Positions 25,966-34,532 of a DNA stretch of 35,557 nt are shown piece by piece. The notes under the pieces are model-generated. The model was given only the letters and a program-made list of their open reading frames with translations, had not been told where the DNA came from and made no database searches. This stretch comes from Haloquadratum sp. (lineage in GTDB: Archaea; Halobacteriota; Halobacteria; Halobacteriales; Haloferacaceae): positions 1 to 35,557 of the forward strand of contig JAQCNF010000191.1 of the NCBI GenBank assembly GCA_028275165.1, read 5' to 3'. The stretch's first letter is position 1; the number at the start of each line of letters is the position of its first letter. The position numbers were made by a program, and so were the translations under genes.

Positions 25966-26878
25966 CCTCTTTAGCGGGAAGTTGCAGAGGCACATCGATG
26001 TCAAGTAGCGATGCGCTCTCGCGCCAGAGTCGGTTCGCGTCCTGTGGCTGCCTCGCACTTTCTGATGGAGATGTCGGCACTTGGTCTGAGAAGTATCGAC
26101 CACTAATATCGTCTGTCCGCGGTGAAAGTGCAACGTGCAGTAATTCTGCAGCACCTTCGGCGACTGAGGTCACCCCAGGGACCCGATCAAGCGCTTGCGC
26201 GAGCTTTGATACTGGGCCGGGTAGAAACCGCGTAAATCCGCTGCCCGGAATAGCACCTGGGTGGACACAGTTAGCAGTCCATCCGCATCCGTGCACCTCA
26301 CCTCGACGGGCAAGCTCACGCGTAAATAAGATATTCGCCAATTTGGAGTGGCTGTATGCCCAGAAGCTCCGATGCGTGTCGACTGTTCGGACACGGTCCA
26401 AATTGAGTGACGTGCCATTATGTGCTGCCGAGGCTGTGGTTACAACTCGTGCAGATGAATTGAGTTGGTCGACCAACTCAGCCGTCAGCAGAAAGGGAGC
26501 AAGATGATTCACTTGAAATGTGTATTCAACCCCAATTTCTGTCAGTTGCCCGCTTCGGAACACTCCGCCTGCATTATTAATTAACAGATCTAGCGTATCG
26601 GACGCCTCGCGCACGCGATCCGCGAGTTCTATTATCTCGCGACGACGTGTGAAATCTGCAGGAAAGAATTCAGCAGTGCCACCCGCCCGCGTTATGTGAT
26701 CGGTAACTTCCTTGCCTGCCTGCGCGTCTCGACCATGAACGTATACCGTCGCTCCGCCTGCTCCCAATGCTTCTGCAGTCTGTCTGCCAATTCCGCTCGT
26801 TGATCCAGTAATAAGTGTCGTCATTCCACGGCAATCGATATCTTCGACGCCTGCGATAAGACTAGCCTCGTGCGTCAC
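25958..26878 (-). CDS. Short-chain dehydrogenase/reductase (RDH-like)
   Basis: A 306-residue SDR of the classical type. It has the nucleotide-binding TGSTSGIG (residues 24-31), the Asp-containing PADFTR, the structural NNAG, and the catalytic YSHSK near residues 174-178 with the Ser in TTASAAH. The layout of NHLAPFLLT and VHPGAIPGSGF resembles retinol-dehydrogenase-like enzymes (RDH11-14 type), which use NADP(H); the length of about 300 fits. The natural substrate is unknown. The start at 26878 includes 18 residues before the first strand, and the internal ATG at MTTLITG is a shorter alternative. It overlaps the zinc-ribbon gene tail to tail by eight bases. Confidence 0.93.
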   Translation of the reverse strand: MTHEASLIAGVEDIDCRGMTTLITGSTSGIGRQTAEALGAGGATVYVHGRDAQAGKEVTDHITRAGGTAEFFPADFTRRREIIELADRVREASDTLDLLINNAGGVFRSGQLTEIGVEYTFQVNHLAPFLLTAELVDQLNSSARVVTTASAAHNGTSLNLDRVRTVDTHRSFWAYSHSKLANILFTRELARRGEVHGCGWTANCVHPGAIPGSGFTRFLPGPVSKLAQALDRVPGVTSVAEGAAELLHVALSPRTDDISGRYFSDQVPTSPSESARQPQDANRLWRESASLLDIDVPLQLPAKEAT

Positions 26879-27169
26879 ACGAATTAATTACTGCTGAAAG
26901 GAATTAATCTCCCCGCATATCAATCGACGGCCAGTTCGAAGCAACTGGGATGGTTACAGTCACTAGGAACAAGTGGTTCAAGCGATGAGCTCAGATATTC
27001 GATTCCTGCGCGAATCTCAAGCACTCAGCCTGCTCTACCTGTAAATCAAATTTCATCCCACTGATAGGCGTCAGAATGCCACCTGTCCACTTGTCTTGGT
27101 TTCAGTCTGTTTATGAGTCGTTGGGAATGTGGTTTTCTTGATTCGAGGCGAGACGTGTAAATGAGCGTT

Positions 27170-27762
27170 TCAGCTCAAACGAGTGTGGATTCGGATTGGG
27201 TAGTCAGGTTCGTGTTCGACCATTACGCAGACAACCCACTCGCCCGTTTTCTCTTTCTTCAGCCTAACCTGGTTTATGATAGCGTCTTGATTTTGTTGTG
27301 TCGGGAGTGGTCGGTGATAGTTCAACTGAAAAGTGCCAATTTGTGAGAATTTGGCGGTAGCAGTAGCATGACCAGTCGAGCCCGTGTTACTATCCATGTC
27401 AAAGCCAGACTGATTATAGGTAATGCTCCGATACTCTCTCGGTGCTTTCCACTTGATTCACTGACGTTATACCCACGTTCTTTCAGTCCATCCAGAAGCT
27501 TCTCACGTGTCTTAATACGTCGAACCGCCATTTGTAGTGCTTTGGAGTGGATGGTTTTCCACTCAGCCCACTTGTCCTTCCATTCTGGGAGCTTGTTCTG
27601 CACTGTCGTGTACGACGGTTTGTCGTGCTGTGGTGCTGGTTTGTATTCTTGTGTCAGGGCGTGGTTGTACACTTGTCGACCAATTTGAATTCCATTCCAC
27701 GCACTAGTGGCGGTTTGCTTGCTTTCTGGATGAGCACTGTCGTTGAACGGTGTTTTAACCAC
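27170..27762 (-). pseudogene. tnpB: Truncated, frameshifted TnpB (second IS605/IS1341 relic)
   Basis: The minus strand encodes the N-terminal half of a TnpB in one frame (27762 to about 27400: GIQIGRQVYNHALTQEY, KPSYTTVQNKLPEWKD, HSKALQMAVRRI) and continues in another frame at 27397-27170 (MDSNTGSTGHATAT, IGTFQLNYHRPLP, KKEKTGEWVVCVMVEHEPDYP). Joined, they match the first 210 or so residues of a haloarchaeal TnpB. The RuvC core and zinc finger are missing, so the copy is cut off before the catalytic centre. No tnpA lies beside it. The start side carries gttaaaac-rich sequence upstream of 27762 typical of element ends. Confidence 0.8.
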
Positions 27763-28002
27763 CCTATACTCCTAATCATAAGATTGTGGCTGATTAGACG
27801 TTCGGGTTTCTGGATTGTCATTCATACACGGCTGTCTCCCTTCGCTACTCGTTCGTTTCACTCACTCCTTGAGGAAGGGGACTGAGCCTCGTAATTGTGA
27901 AAATGAGCTGACGACCCGTTTCATTCGACGGCCAAGTTGGAAAGAGTCGGAGACGGAGTTTCTGTTTGCAATCTCATTCAATGAGTGGAGTTTCGAATTG
28001 AA

Positions 28003-31000
28003 TTATAGACTCTCTTCGACGAATTCGATCGGGTGGGGTGGAGCCTCCTGCCCAGCACGGCCGCCCAACTGAGAGCGACATGAGGCGCCAGGAGCAGTCA
28101 CAATCTCACCAGAACTCTGCTCAATCTGTTCGAAAAGGATGTCCGCAATTGACTGTGACATAGAGTAATGTTCAGACTCATATCCAAAACTCCCAGCCAT
28201 TCCACAGCAAGTCGAATCAAGCGGATCGACTGCATATCCGGCACGACGCAAGACGCCCACAGCGTGATGATCTTTCTTCGTTGACTTTTGATGGCAGTGC
28301 CCATGATAGGTTAGCGAGGGGTACTCGTCGTCAACTGTTGGGCTGATGCTCGCTGTTGAGAGCAGATTGAACGTGTCAATATACTCAAGTATTCCGTATG
28401 AATTATCAGCAAACCGCTCAACTGCAGGGCCGCTCAGTAAGTCAAGATAGTCACGCTGGAACATCACTGCATCAGAGGGCTCAATAACGACAATATCATA
28501 TCCCTTCTCAATATACGGATTTAACAGTTCAATATTCGTCTCCGCAGCGGAACGTGCCTTATCTAAAAATCCTTTTGAGTGCGGTGGTCGTCCCGATCCT
28601 GCGACTTCATCTGGGATCTCCACATGGATACGCAACGCCTCAAGCGTGCGAACAGCCGCTTTCCCAGCCGTGGGGTGATTATGATTTGAGTAGATATCTG
28701 GGAACAGTATGACTTTCCTGCTTGAATTTTCTGCTGAGACGTGCGTTCCCCCACGTTTGTGAAACCACTTGCGCAGCGTTTGACGGTGAAACTTCGGGAG
28801 TGTTCGCTCACGAGCAATCCCGAGTAGTTTTTCCTGAATTATTCCACTTCCGGGGAGTTGCTGTGCGACATTGGACACTGGTGCGAGTGCGGAACCGATT
28901 TTCGAGAGTTGTGTAATATTCGCGAAGACTCTATCGCGGAAGCTGGACCCATTGCGCTGGTGATATTCGTGTGTGAGTTCAGCCTTCATTTTAGCCATAT
29001 CGACCCCGCTTGGGCAGTCTTTCGCACATCCTTTACATCCGATACAGAGATCTAACACCTCTTCGACGAATTCATCGGTAAATACCGTCTCATTATCCAG
29101 TTGACCACTGAATGCTCGTCGAAGCATATTTGCTCTTCCACGGGTTGTTTGGATCTCTTCCTCAGCCGCACGGTAAGTCGGACACATCACGCCACCAGTT
29201 ACCTCCTGCGTACCGCGACATCCACCGCAACCATGACAGAGTTCAACCATTCCGGCAAACCCATTATCATTCTCCCAATTCATGACTGGCTCAAAGCCTG
29301 TATCAAACTCGTACTGAGGATCAAAACGAAGATTCTCTGTAAGGTCGTAGTCTCCACAGATGTTTCCGGGATTCAGTAACCAGTCTGGGTCAAATGCTGT
29401 CTTTAGCTCTCTAAACGCTGAAAAGAGCTCGTCGCCGTACAGTTTCCGATTCCATTGCGTCCGTGCTCGCCCATCGCCATGCTCGCCCGAGATAGAGCCA
29501 CCATACTTCACGACCAGATCAGTGACAGACTCAGCAATCGATTCGAATGTTTCGACTTCCGCTGCTGATTTCGTATTGATCAGTGGACGGATATGTAACA
29601 CACCGGGGCCTGCGTGAGCATAATAAGATGCAAACGTATCGTGGTTAGAAAGTATTTCTTGAAAATCAGCGATATAATCGGGAAGATTCTCAGCTGGAAT
29701 CGCAGTGTCTTCGATATACGCGATATGTTTCTTATCTGATGTCCGAGACAACAGGATTGGAAGTCCGGATTTGCGCATTTTCCAGAACTTCTCTCTGGTT
29801 TCTGTATCATGTGCCTCCATGGCGTCCTCAGCGGTCTCTGGAGTGGTCGTCCGCGCATCAGCCCCTGAAGATGGGGATACTGATGCATCTGCGTTTGGGA
29901 CACGGTCGGCTACGAGGTCTGCTACTTGTTGTCGCCCATGTGCTTCGTCGGTCGCGTAGAACTCAATCAATAACACAGCATCCGTCCCCTCAGGTAAGAG
30001 TCCGACGACGTCACTAAACTCAGCTGTATCGCGGGCTAACTCAAGCAGCGTATCGTCCATTACCTCAACAGCTGCAGGATCGTGTTCAAGAATTGGCGCG
30101 ACGTCTCTCATCGCTCCTATCACGTCATCGTAGGTCAACAATGCGACTGCCTTCGTCTCAGGTATTTCTACGAGCGAGATTTCTGCCTCTGTCACAGTCG
30201 CTAAGGTACCTTCAGACCCTGCCAGAAGTCGAGCAAGATTGACCACGCCTTCCTCGCTGTCAGGGTCAATACCAGAGTTATCTGGGAGCCGCCGTTTACC
30301 ACGTAGATCATCGACGAGCATGTCAAGATTGTACCCTGATACGTTGCGTTTCAGGTCAGGATAGACCTCTGCGATGTCGTCAGCATGAGTCTCTAAAATA
30401 CGTGTAATAGCAGCGTAAATACGCGATTCAAGATCACCGTGTTGATCACTCTGCTCACGTAATTCCTCCATCGAAATGTGCCCAAAGGTGGTCACCGTTC
30501 CATCTGCGAGGACGACCTCAACTGATTCAAGATAATAATCTGTTTTGCCATACTTTAATGAGTGTGCACCTGTCGAGTTATTCCCAATTGCACCCCCCAA
30601 GACGGATTTGTCTCCCCACGCAGGATCTGGGGCGAACTTGAGTCCGTGGCTCTGCAGCTCAGCATTTAGATCTCCCAGTCTCACGCCTGCCTGAGCACGA
30701 GCAGTTTGTGTTGCTGGATTCACTGATAGAACTGATTGCATATGCCTGCTCAAATCAAGCACAACAGCCTCATTTACTGTCTGCCCAGCTAACGAGGTTC
30801 CACCACCACGGGGAAGAACGGGTATCTCTCGTTCTGCACAGTATTGCATAACTCGCGATACATCGTCAGTATGGTATGGGAATACGACTCCAATTGGCGT
30901 CTTTGAGTACGCAGACGCATCAGTGGCATACAACTGTCTGGTGTATGTATCAAAGCGAACCTCACCGTCTACTCGCTGTTTGAGATCCGACACGAGTCCA

Positions 31001-31083
31001 GGGCGGTGCACCTCATCGCTCATGTAGTCGTAGTTTCCCGCTGATGCAGGATCCGACAGTTTGTCGGATTGCTCTGTTGCCAT
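28003..31083 (-). CDS. FAD/Fe-S dehydrogenase (D-lactate/glycolate type), fused
   Basis: A 1026-residue fusion of a GlcD-like flavoprotein and a GlcF/GlpC-like iron-sulfur protein. Order: FAD-binding PCMH-type domain (about 55-240, PRGGGTSLAGQ and GNNSTGAHSLKYG), FAD-linked oxidase C-terminal domain (about 250-560), a Cys cluster CHGCGGC...CP near 613-632, a 4Fe-4S ferredoxin motif CIGCKGCAKDCP near 679-690, and two cysteine-rich CCG-type segments (HGHCHQKS near 929, CCGMAGSFGYE near 959). Such proteins oxidise 2-hydroxy acids, chiefly D-lactate or glycolate, and pass electrons to quinone or another carrier at the membrane face; which acid is used is not visible. No signal peptide or Tat motif is seen. 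The gene is separate from its neighbours. Confidence 0.92.
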   Translation of the reverse strand: MATEQSDKLSDPASAGNYDYMSDEVHRPGLVSDLKQRVDGEVRFDTYTRQLYATDASAYSKTPIGVVFPYHTDDVSRVMQYCAEREIPVLPRGGGTSLAGQTVNEAVVLDLSRHMQSVLSVNPATQTARAQAGVRLGDLNAELQSHGLKFAPDPAWGDKSVLGGAIGNNSTGAHSLKYGKTDYYLESVEVVLADGTVTTFGHISMEELREQSDQHGDLESRIYAAITRILETHADDIAEVYPDLKRNVSGYNLDMLVDDLRGKRRLPDNSGIDPDSEEGVVNLARLLAGSEGTLATVTEAEISLVEIPETKAVALLTYDDVIGAMRDVAPILEHDPAAVEVMDDTLLELARDTAEFSDVVGLLPEGTDAVLLIEFYATDEAHGRQQVADLVADRVPNADASVSPSSGADARTTTPETAEDAMEAHDTETREKFWKMRKSGLPILLSRTSDKKHIAYIEDTAIPAENLPDYIADFQEILSNHDTFASYYAHAGPGVLHIRPLINTKSAAEVETFESIAESVTDLVVKYGGSISGEHGDGRARTQWNRKLYGDELFSAFRELKTAFDPDWLLNPGNICGDYDLTENLRFDPQYEFDTGFEPVMNWENDNGFAGMVELCHGCGGCRGTQEVTGGVMCPTYRAAEEEIQTTRGRANMLRRAFSGQLDNETVFTDEFVEEVLDLCIGCKGCAKDCPSGVDMAKMKAELTHEYHQRNGSSFRDRVFANITQLSKIGSALAPVSNVAQQLPGSGIIQEKLLGIARERTLPKFHRQTLRKWFHKRGGTHVSAENSSRKVILFPDIYSNHNHPTAGKAAVRTLEALRIHVEIPDEVAGSGRPPHSKGFLDKARSAAETNIELLNPYIEKGYDIVVIEPSDAVMFQRDYLDLLSGPAVERFADNSYGILEYIDTFNLLSTASISPTVDDEYPSLTYHGHCHQKSTKKDHHAVGVLRRAGYAVDPLDSTCCGMAGSFGYESEHYSMSQSIADILFEQIEQSSGEIVTAPGASCRSQLGGRAGQEAPPHPIEFVEESL

Positions 31084-31139
31084 CGTCAGTAATCTGTGTT
31101 AGATATTTATTAACAAAAGTGTACTCCCACACATGACAG

Positions 31140-31335
31140 TAAGAGAGTCCTGTCTTTCTATGAACGAAGGGCGTGAGTGTTCCGACACTGTGTGTTGGAG
31201 TCGTGTGTTGAACAGAGCGGGCATGAGCCGTGTAAGCTCCGGTGAGAAGCCGTTACGTTACTGTTCAACAGAATCTCTGTTACCACTTGGCTCTGATCTA
31301 AGTTGTTTCACATGCGTCAAAATATGGAAGATAGT
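31140..31335 (+). pseudogene. Possible tail of a lost TnpB-type transposon gene
   Basis: The plus-strand frame from 31133 contains GRECSDTVCWSRVLNRAGMSR, then GEKPLRYC, reminiscent of the C-terminus after the zinc finger of haloarchaeal TnpB (C-x-n-ADxxxA-x2-N/R-VLxR). The stretch is short and unaligned, so this is a weak call. It lies between the D-lactate-type dehydrogenase promoter and the small zinc protein. Confidence 0.25.
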
Positions 31336-31363
31336 ATAGAAAAAATATCTCATCAAGTCAGCA

Positions 31364-31540
31364 CTACCTGACCCCTAAGACCTTCCCACAGTCCTTACAT
31401 CGCCACACATCGCGCTTTCCGGTACCAATCCGAATACGTGGCCCATCTGAATCAGGCTCGATATCCATCTCCGCTACTTCATCTTGTTCAAGACTGTCCG
31501 GGTCCTCAATATCCACGTTACAGGTCTCACAGTGAACCAT
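31364..31540 (-). CDS. Small zinc-finger protein, 58 residues
   Basis: A complete short gene from ATG 31540 to TAG 31364. The protein begins MVHCETCNVDIEDPDS and ends DVWRCKDCGKVLGVR, so it has two CxxC pairs separated by about 40 acidic, Asp/Glu-rich residues. This is the layout of haloarchaeal micro-zinc-proteins, and the acidic linker fits halophilic coding sequence. A TATA-like box (ATTTATATGA on this strand, 31563-31572) lies 27 bases before the ATG, predicting a leaderless mRNA. The coding composition and promoter support a real gene. Its biochemical role is unknown. Confidence 0.75.
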   Translation of the reverse strand: MVHCETCNVDIEDPDSLEQDEVAEMDIEPDSDGPRIRIGTGKRDVWRCKDCGKVLGVR

Positions 31541-31562
31541 ACCTAACGTACATTTATTATTA

Positions 31563-31572
31563 TCATATAAAT
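31563..31572 (-). promoter_or_regulatory. TATA-like box of the 58-residue zinc-protein gene
   Basis: ATTTATATGA on the minus strand is centred 27 bases before the ATG at 31540, as expected for a leaderless transcript. Confidence 0.6.
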
Positions 31573-31758
31573 AATGTGGTTATGTTTCTTATACACACGA
31601 CCGCCAGAGAGACTCACTGCTCGGCCACTGCTGAGGAACACTCAAAGTTGTGATTATTTGAGAGAAGCGACTAGTGAACAGTCTTACATCTAAACGGAAC
31701 AATCCGATTATCGTGAAGCCATGATCGCATACACCTATATTTTAACTCTCTCATCCCG

Positions 31759-32574
31759 ATGAGTCTCATTGATTCAAAGCTGAAGACAGTTGATGATGGT
31801 ATTGATGATCTCTTCACTCATCTTAGAGGCCGTGATTCGGGTGGCATCTACGATGAGCTAGTACCATTATATATGGCGATGTACTCAGCTGATTCTCGCA
31901 TACATACACAGATGTCTATGGTCGCCAAATGTGCCCGACCAACGACTGCCAAGGTCTGTGAACTCGGCTGTGGTCACGGAGCGCTACTATCGCATCTGCA
32001 GGCGGAATTTCCGACTGTCATCGGCGTAGACACAAGTCGGGAAATGTGTCGATATGCAAGTGATACGGGAGCCGTGATTCGATCAACTGCCCAGGCCATT
32101 GCACCCTCATCTATTGACCTCACTGCCGCGATGGGAACAACTATCGGACATATTCTGCCAGATCAAAGACTGACTGAGACCTTGGATGCAATTGTTACCC
32201 ACCTTCATCCGGGTGGAAAATTCATCTGTACGCTTCATGATACTCGTTCTCTCCCAGAATCACATGCACCTCCGTATGAGCGCTCTCAGACGACGACAAC
32301 AGAGCGATATCAGATCCGCCAACACGATCATCGGAAACCAGCCACCAATGGAGAGTTTGAGTGGCATGTAAAATTTGATGTGACGAGGAGATCAGATGGT
32401 GATACAGTAACTATCAAAAACACGACATCGCTTCGAAGCTTTAGGCCGACGCAATTTCGACACTGGCTGTCAGAAGCTGGATTTGAGCAGATCCAAACCT
32501 ACCCACGGCGCGTCAGTGGTTCGACCAATGGACCAGCCCGAGCCTTTGTTGCATCCGCTGAAAAGCCAGCGTAG
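31759..32574 (+). CDS. SAM-dependent methyltransferase
   Basis: A 271-residue class I methyltransferase. Motif I, the SAM-binding loop, is VCELGCGHG at residues 66-74, followed by the acidic end of strand 2 in VIGVDTSREM, the post-I/II segment with SIDLTAAMGTTIGH and a typical strand 4-5 HLHPGGKFICTLHD. The C-terminal region contains the F/W-rich SEAGFEQ segment common in this class. The acceptor substrate (small molecule, lipid or other) cannot be told. Its start ATG at 31759 follows a TATA-like stretch (about 31736-31743) that is somewhat close for a leaderless start. It is transcribed away from the zinc-protein gene and toward the amidase gene. Confidence 0.9.
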   Translation: MSLIDSKLKTVDDGIDDLFTHLRGRDSGGIYDELVPLYMAMYSADSRIHTQMSMVAKCARPTTAKVCELGCGHGALLSHLQAEFPTVIGVDTSREMCRYASDTGAVIRSTAQAIAPSSIDLTAAMGTTIGHILPDQRLTETLDAIVTHLHPGGKFICTLHDTRSLPESHAPPYERSQTTTTERYQIRQHDHRKPATNGEFEWHVKFDVTRRSDGDTVTIKNTTSLRSFRPTQFRHWLSEAGFEQIQTYPRRVSGSTNGPARAFVASAEKPA

Positions 32575-32696
32575 GTTCCAATAGTGAGCTACTCCACCCG
32601 ACTTATCATCAACTGCCGGTTCCTTGAGTGTGGGAGAGTCGACATGTGACCACTGATAAAGACCGTTGCGACATTATCTGAGACTATCATGTCATG

Positions 32697-33977
32697 TTAG
32701 AGTGCGTCTGCTACCACCTCACACATTCGGAGTAATTCTTCATCATGCCCGAACGGCGCAATGCACTGTAACCCCAGTGGCAAGCCGGTATCAGTCTGAC
32801 TCACAGGAAAGGTGATTACTGGTACTCCAGCGTGACTCCATGGCAAGTTCATAATTGGATCGCCAGTGCTATCGATACCTTCCGGAGGCGGGCCAGTCGC
32901 TGCCGGCGAGACGAGAATGTCAAGGTTGTTATCTTTCATCACATCTGTGATCTGCCTGCGGAGGGTACGCTGGCTGACCTGAGCCTGCTTGCGTTCAGCG
33001 ACTGAGACGTCTTGACCTGACTCAATCATCTCCGATAACACAGATGAGTAGTCCCCAGCATATTGGTCATATAATTCGTGATGAGAAAGAGCGGCCTCGG
33101 CAGCAACAAGCCGCTCGTGGCGGGTATTAATCTGTGAGATATTCCCTAATATATCCAACTGAACAATCTCATGTCGGGTTGAATCGAGTGTCTGCACGTG
33201 GTTTTCAAAGTGACTGATGCCAACGGCATCTGCTTGCTGTATGTAGGCCTGGGAGGGAACCCCAATTCGAAGAGGAGATTTGATCCGTGGAATAGGTCGC
33301 CACTCATCAAAGAGAATCTCTGCCGCAAAGATAGCACTCTCAATGTTTTGTGTGAAATACCCCGTCTGGTCTGCCGACTCTGAAAGAGTGATTATGCCCT
33401 CATTTGAGAGGCGATTGAAGCTGGGCTTGAATCCAACAATACCACAAAACGCTGCTGGACGGATGATAGAGCCAATTGTTTGTGTCCCAACTGATAATGG
33501 ACAGTATCCTGCAGCGACTGCCGCTGCTGAACCACTGCTCGACCCGCCAGGCGTGTGCTCATAATTGATTGGATTTCGTGTTGGCCCAGGGTCATAGTGG
33601 GCAAACTCCGCAGTCACTGTCTTTCCGAGTATCACAGCTCCTGCTGCACGAAGACGCGAGATAATCGGACCCTGCGCGCCTGTCAGCTCCTCTGATGGCA
33701 CTTCTGCGTTCGCTTTCGTTGCGTACCCCTTCGCGTGGAATATATCCTTGACCCCTATCGGAACGCCATAGAGCGGGGGATATGGGGAATCGATTGAATG
33801 AATCTCTTGACGTTGTTGGTTGACACGCGCGAATCGGCTTGAATCTGGGACCAGCGCCTCAATGACTGATTCACTCGTCTTGACTCTTGTTTTGATCCGT
33901 TCATAATAGGCTTGCTGGGTGGCACTGTTACACCTACACTGGCGACACACTGCTGAGAGTGATGCTGGTCGAATCAT
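32697..33977 (-). CDS. Amidase (GatA/amidase signature family)
   Basis: A 426-residue amidase of the Ser-Ser-Lys type. The catalytic triad is visible: K77 in GVPIGVKDIF, cis-Ser146 in GGSSSGSAAA and the nucleophile Ser170 in TQTIGSIIRPA, with the expected 24-residue spacing between the serines. The C-terminal part has LPWSHAGVPVITFPVS and LPLGLQCIAPFGHD, as in the family. It lacks the partner subunits of the tRNA-dependent GatCAB amidotransferase in this window, so it is likelier a free amide hydrolase. An N-terminal cysteine group (CRQCRC, residues 11-16) is unusual. Substrate is unknown. Confidence 0.93.
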   Translation of the reverse strand: MIRPASLSAVCRQCRCNSATQQAYYERIKTRVKTSESVIEALVPDSSRFARVNQQRQEIHSIDSPYPPLYGVPIGVKDIFHAKGYATKANAEVPSEELTGAQGPIISRLRAAGAVILGKTVTAEFAHYDPGPTRNPINYEHTPGGSSSGSAAAVAAGYCPLSVGTQTIGSIIRPAAFCGIVGFKPSFNRLSNEGIITLSESADQTGYFTQNIESAIFAAEILFDEWRPIPRIKSPLRIGVPSQAYIQQADAVGISHFENHVQTLDSTRHEIVQLDILGNISQINTRHERLVAAEAALSHHELYDQYAGDYSSVLSEMIESGQDVSVAERKQAQVSQRTLRRQITDVMKDNNLDILVSPAATGPPPEGIDSTGDPIMNLPWSHAGVPVITFPVSQTDTGLPLGLQCIAPFGHDEELLRMCEVVADAL

Positions 33978-34067
33978 CTGCGAGACCGCGAGTCAACGGC
34001 AAATGAATAATCAGCAATATCAGGGCGACTGTTCATTACCCTGACTATACAACACTACACATATATA

Positions 34068-34532
34068 ATGACGACGTTGAGACGCTCCGTGGCAACTATA
34101 CTTATTGCACCAATTGCGCTTCCTCACGAGATAGCGCACGCGTGCATAGCTGTGGTTTGTGGCATCCGTCCAGAAATATCACTGTTGCCGCGTTCCTCGT
34201 CCTCACAGGTAGTGCTTGGAAAGTTTGATGCAGATGTCTCACCGCTGACGCCACGATGGCGTATTCGATTAATTGCGGCTGGACCAGTTATTCTGTTCCT
34301 CCCTTTGGCACTCGTCATTGACCCACTTGTTGAGAGGGGAACCGCATTTATAACAGCGGTCATGTTATTCGGTTACTGGGGAAGTCTTTCTGGTGGAGAC
34401 ATCGTCGTATTCATGAATCCTCAAGCAGTCTGCGAGCGCGGTCAGTTTGAAGCGCCACGGTCGGCATGGGAGCAGGCCCCATTTATTACCACCCCACTTA
34501 CCGTTCTGCTGATCACGGTTATCTTACTATGA
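34068..34532 (+). CDS. Membrane metalloprotease-like protein (HExxH)
   Basis: A 154-residue protein with about four hydrophobic helices. The first helix holds the zinc motif HEIAH (His20-Glu21-His24 in ALPHEIAHACIAVV). Such a motif near the N-terminus in a multi-pass protein recalls intramembrane or DUF3267-type M50-like peptidases; a candidate third metal ligand, Asp in SGGDIVVF, is present near residue 107, but that is not proof. No partner gene is adjacent. The ATG at 34068 lies about 20 bases after TATA-like actatacaa. The protein is shorter than site-2 proteases, and it may be an inactive relative. Confidence 0.75.
   Translation: MTTLRRSVATILIAPIALPHEIAHACIAVVCGIRPEISLLPRSSSSQVVLGKFDADVSPLTPRWRIRLIAAGPVILFLPLALVIDPLVERGTAFITAVMLFGYWGSLSGGDIVVFMNPQAVCERGQFEAPRSAWEQAPFITTPLTVLLITVILL

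Noticed and set aside
25935-26507. 190-codon plus-strand frame
   Set aside because: Antisense to the SDR gene, whose motifs are clear; codon bias is that of an antisense shadow.
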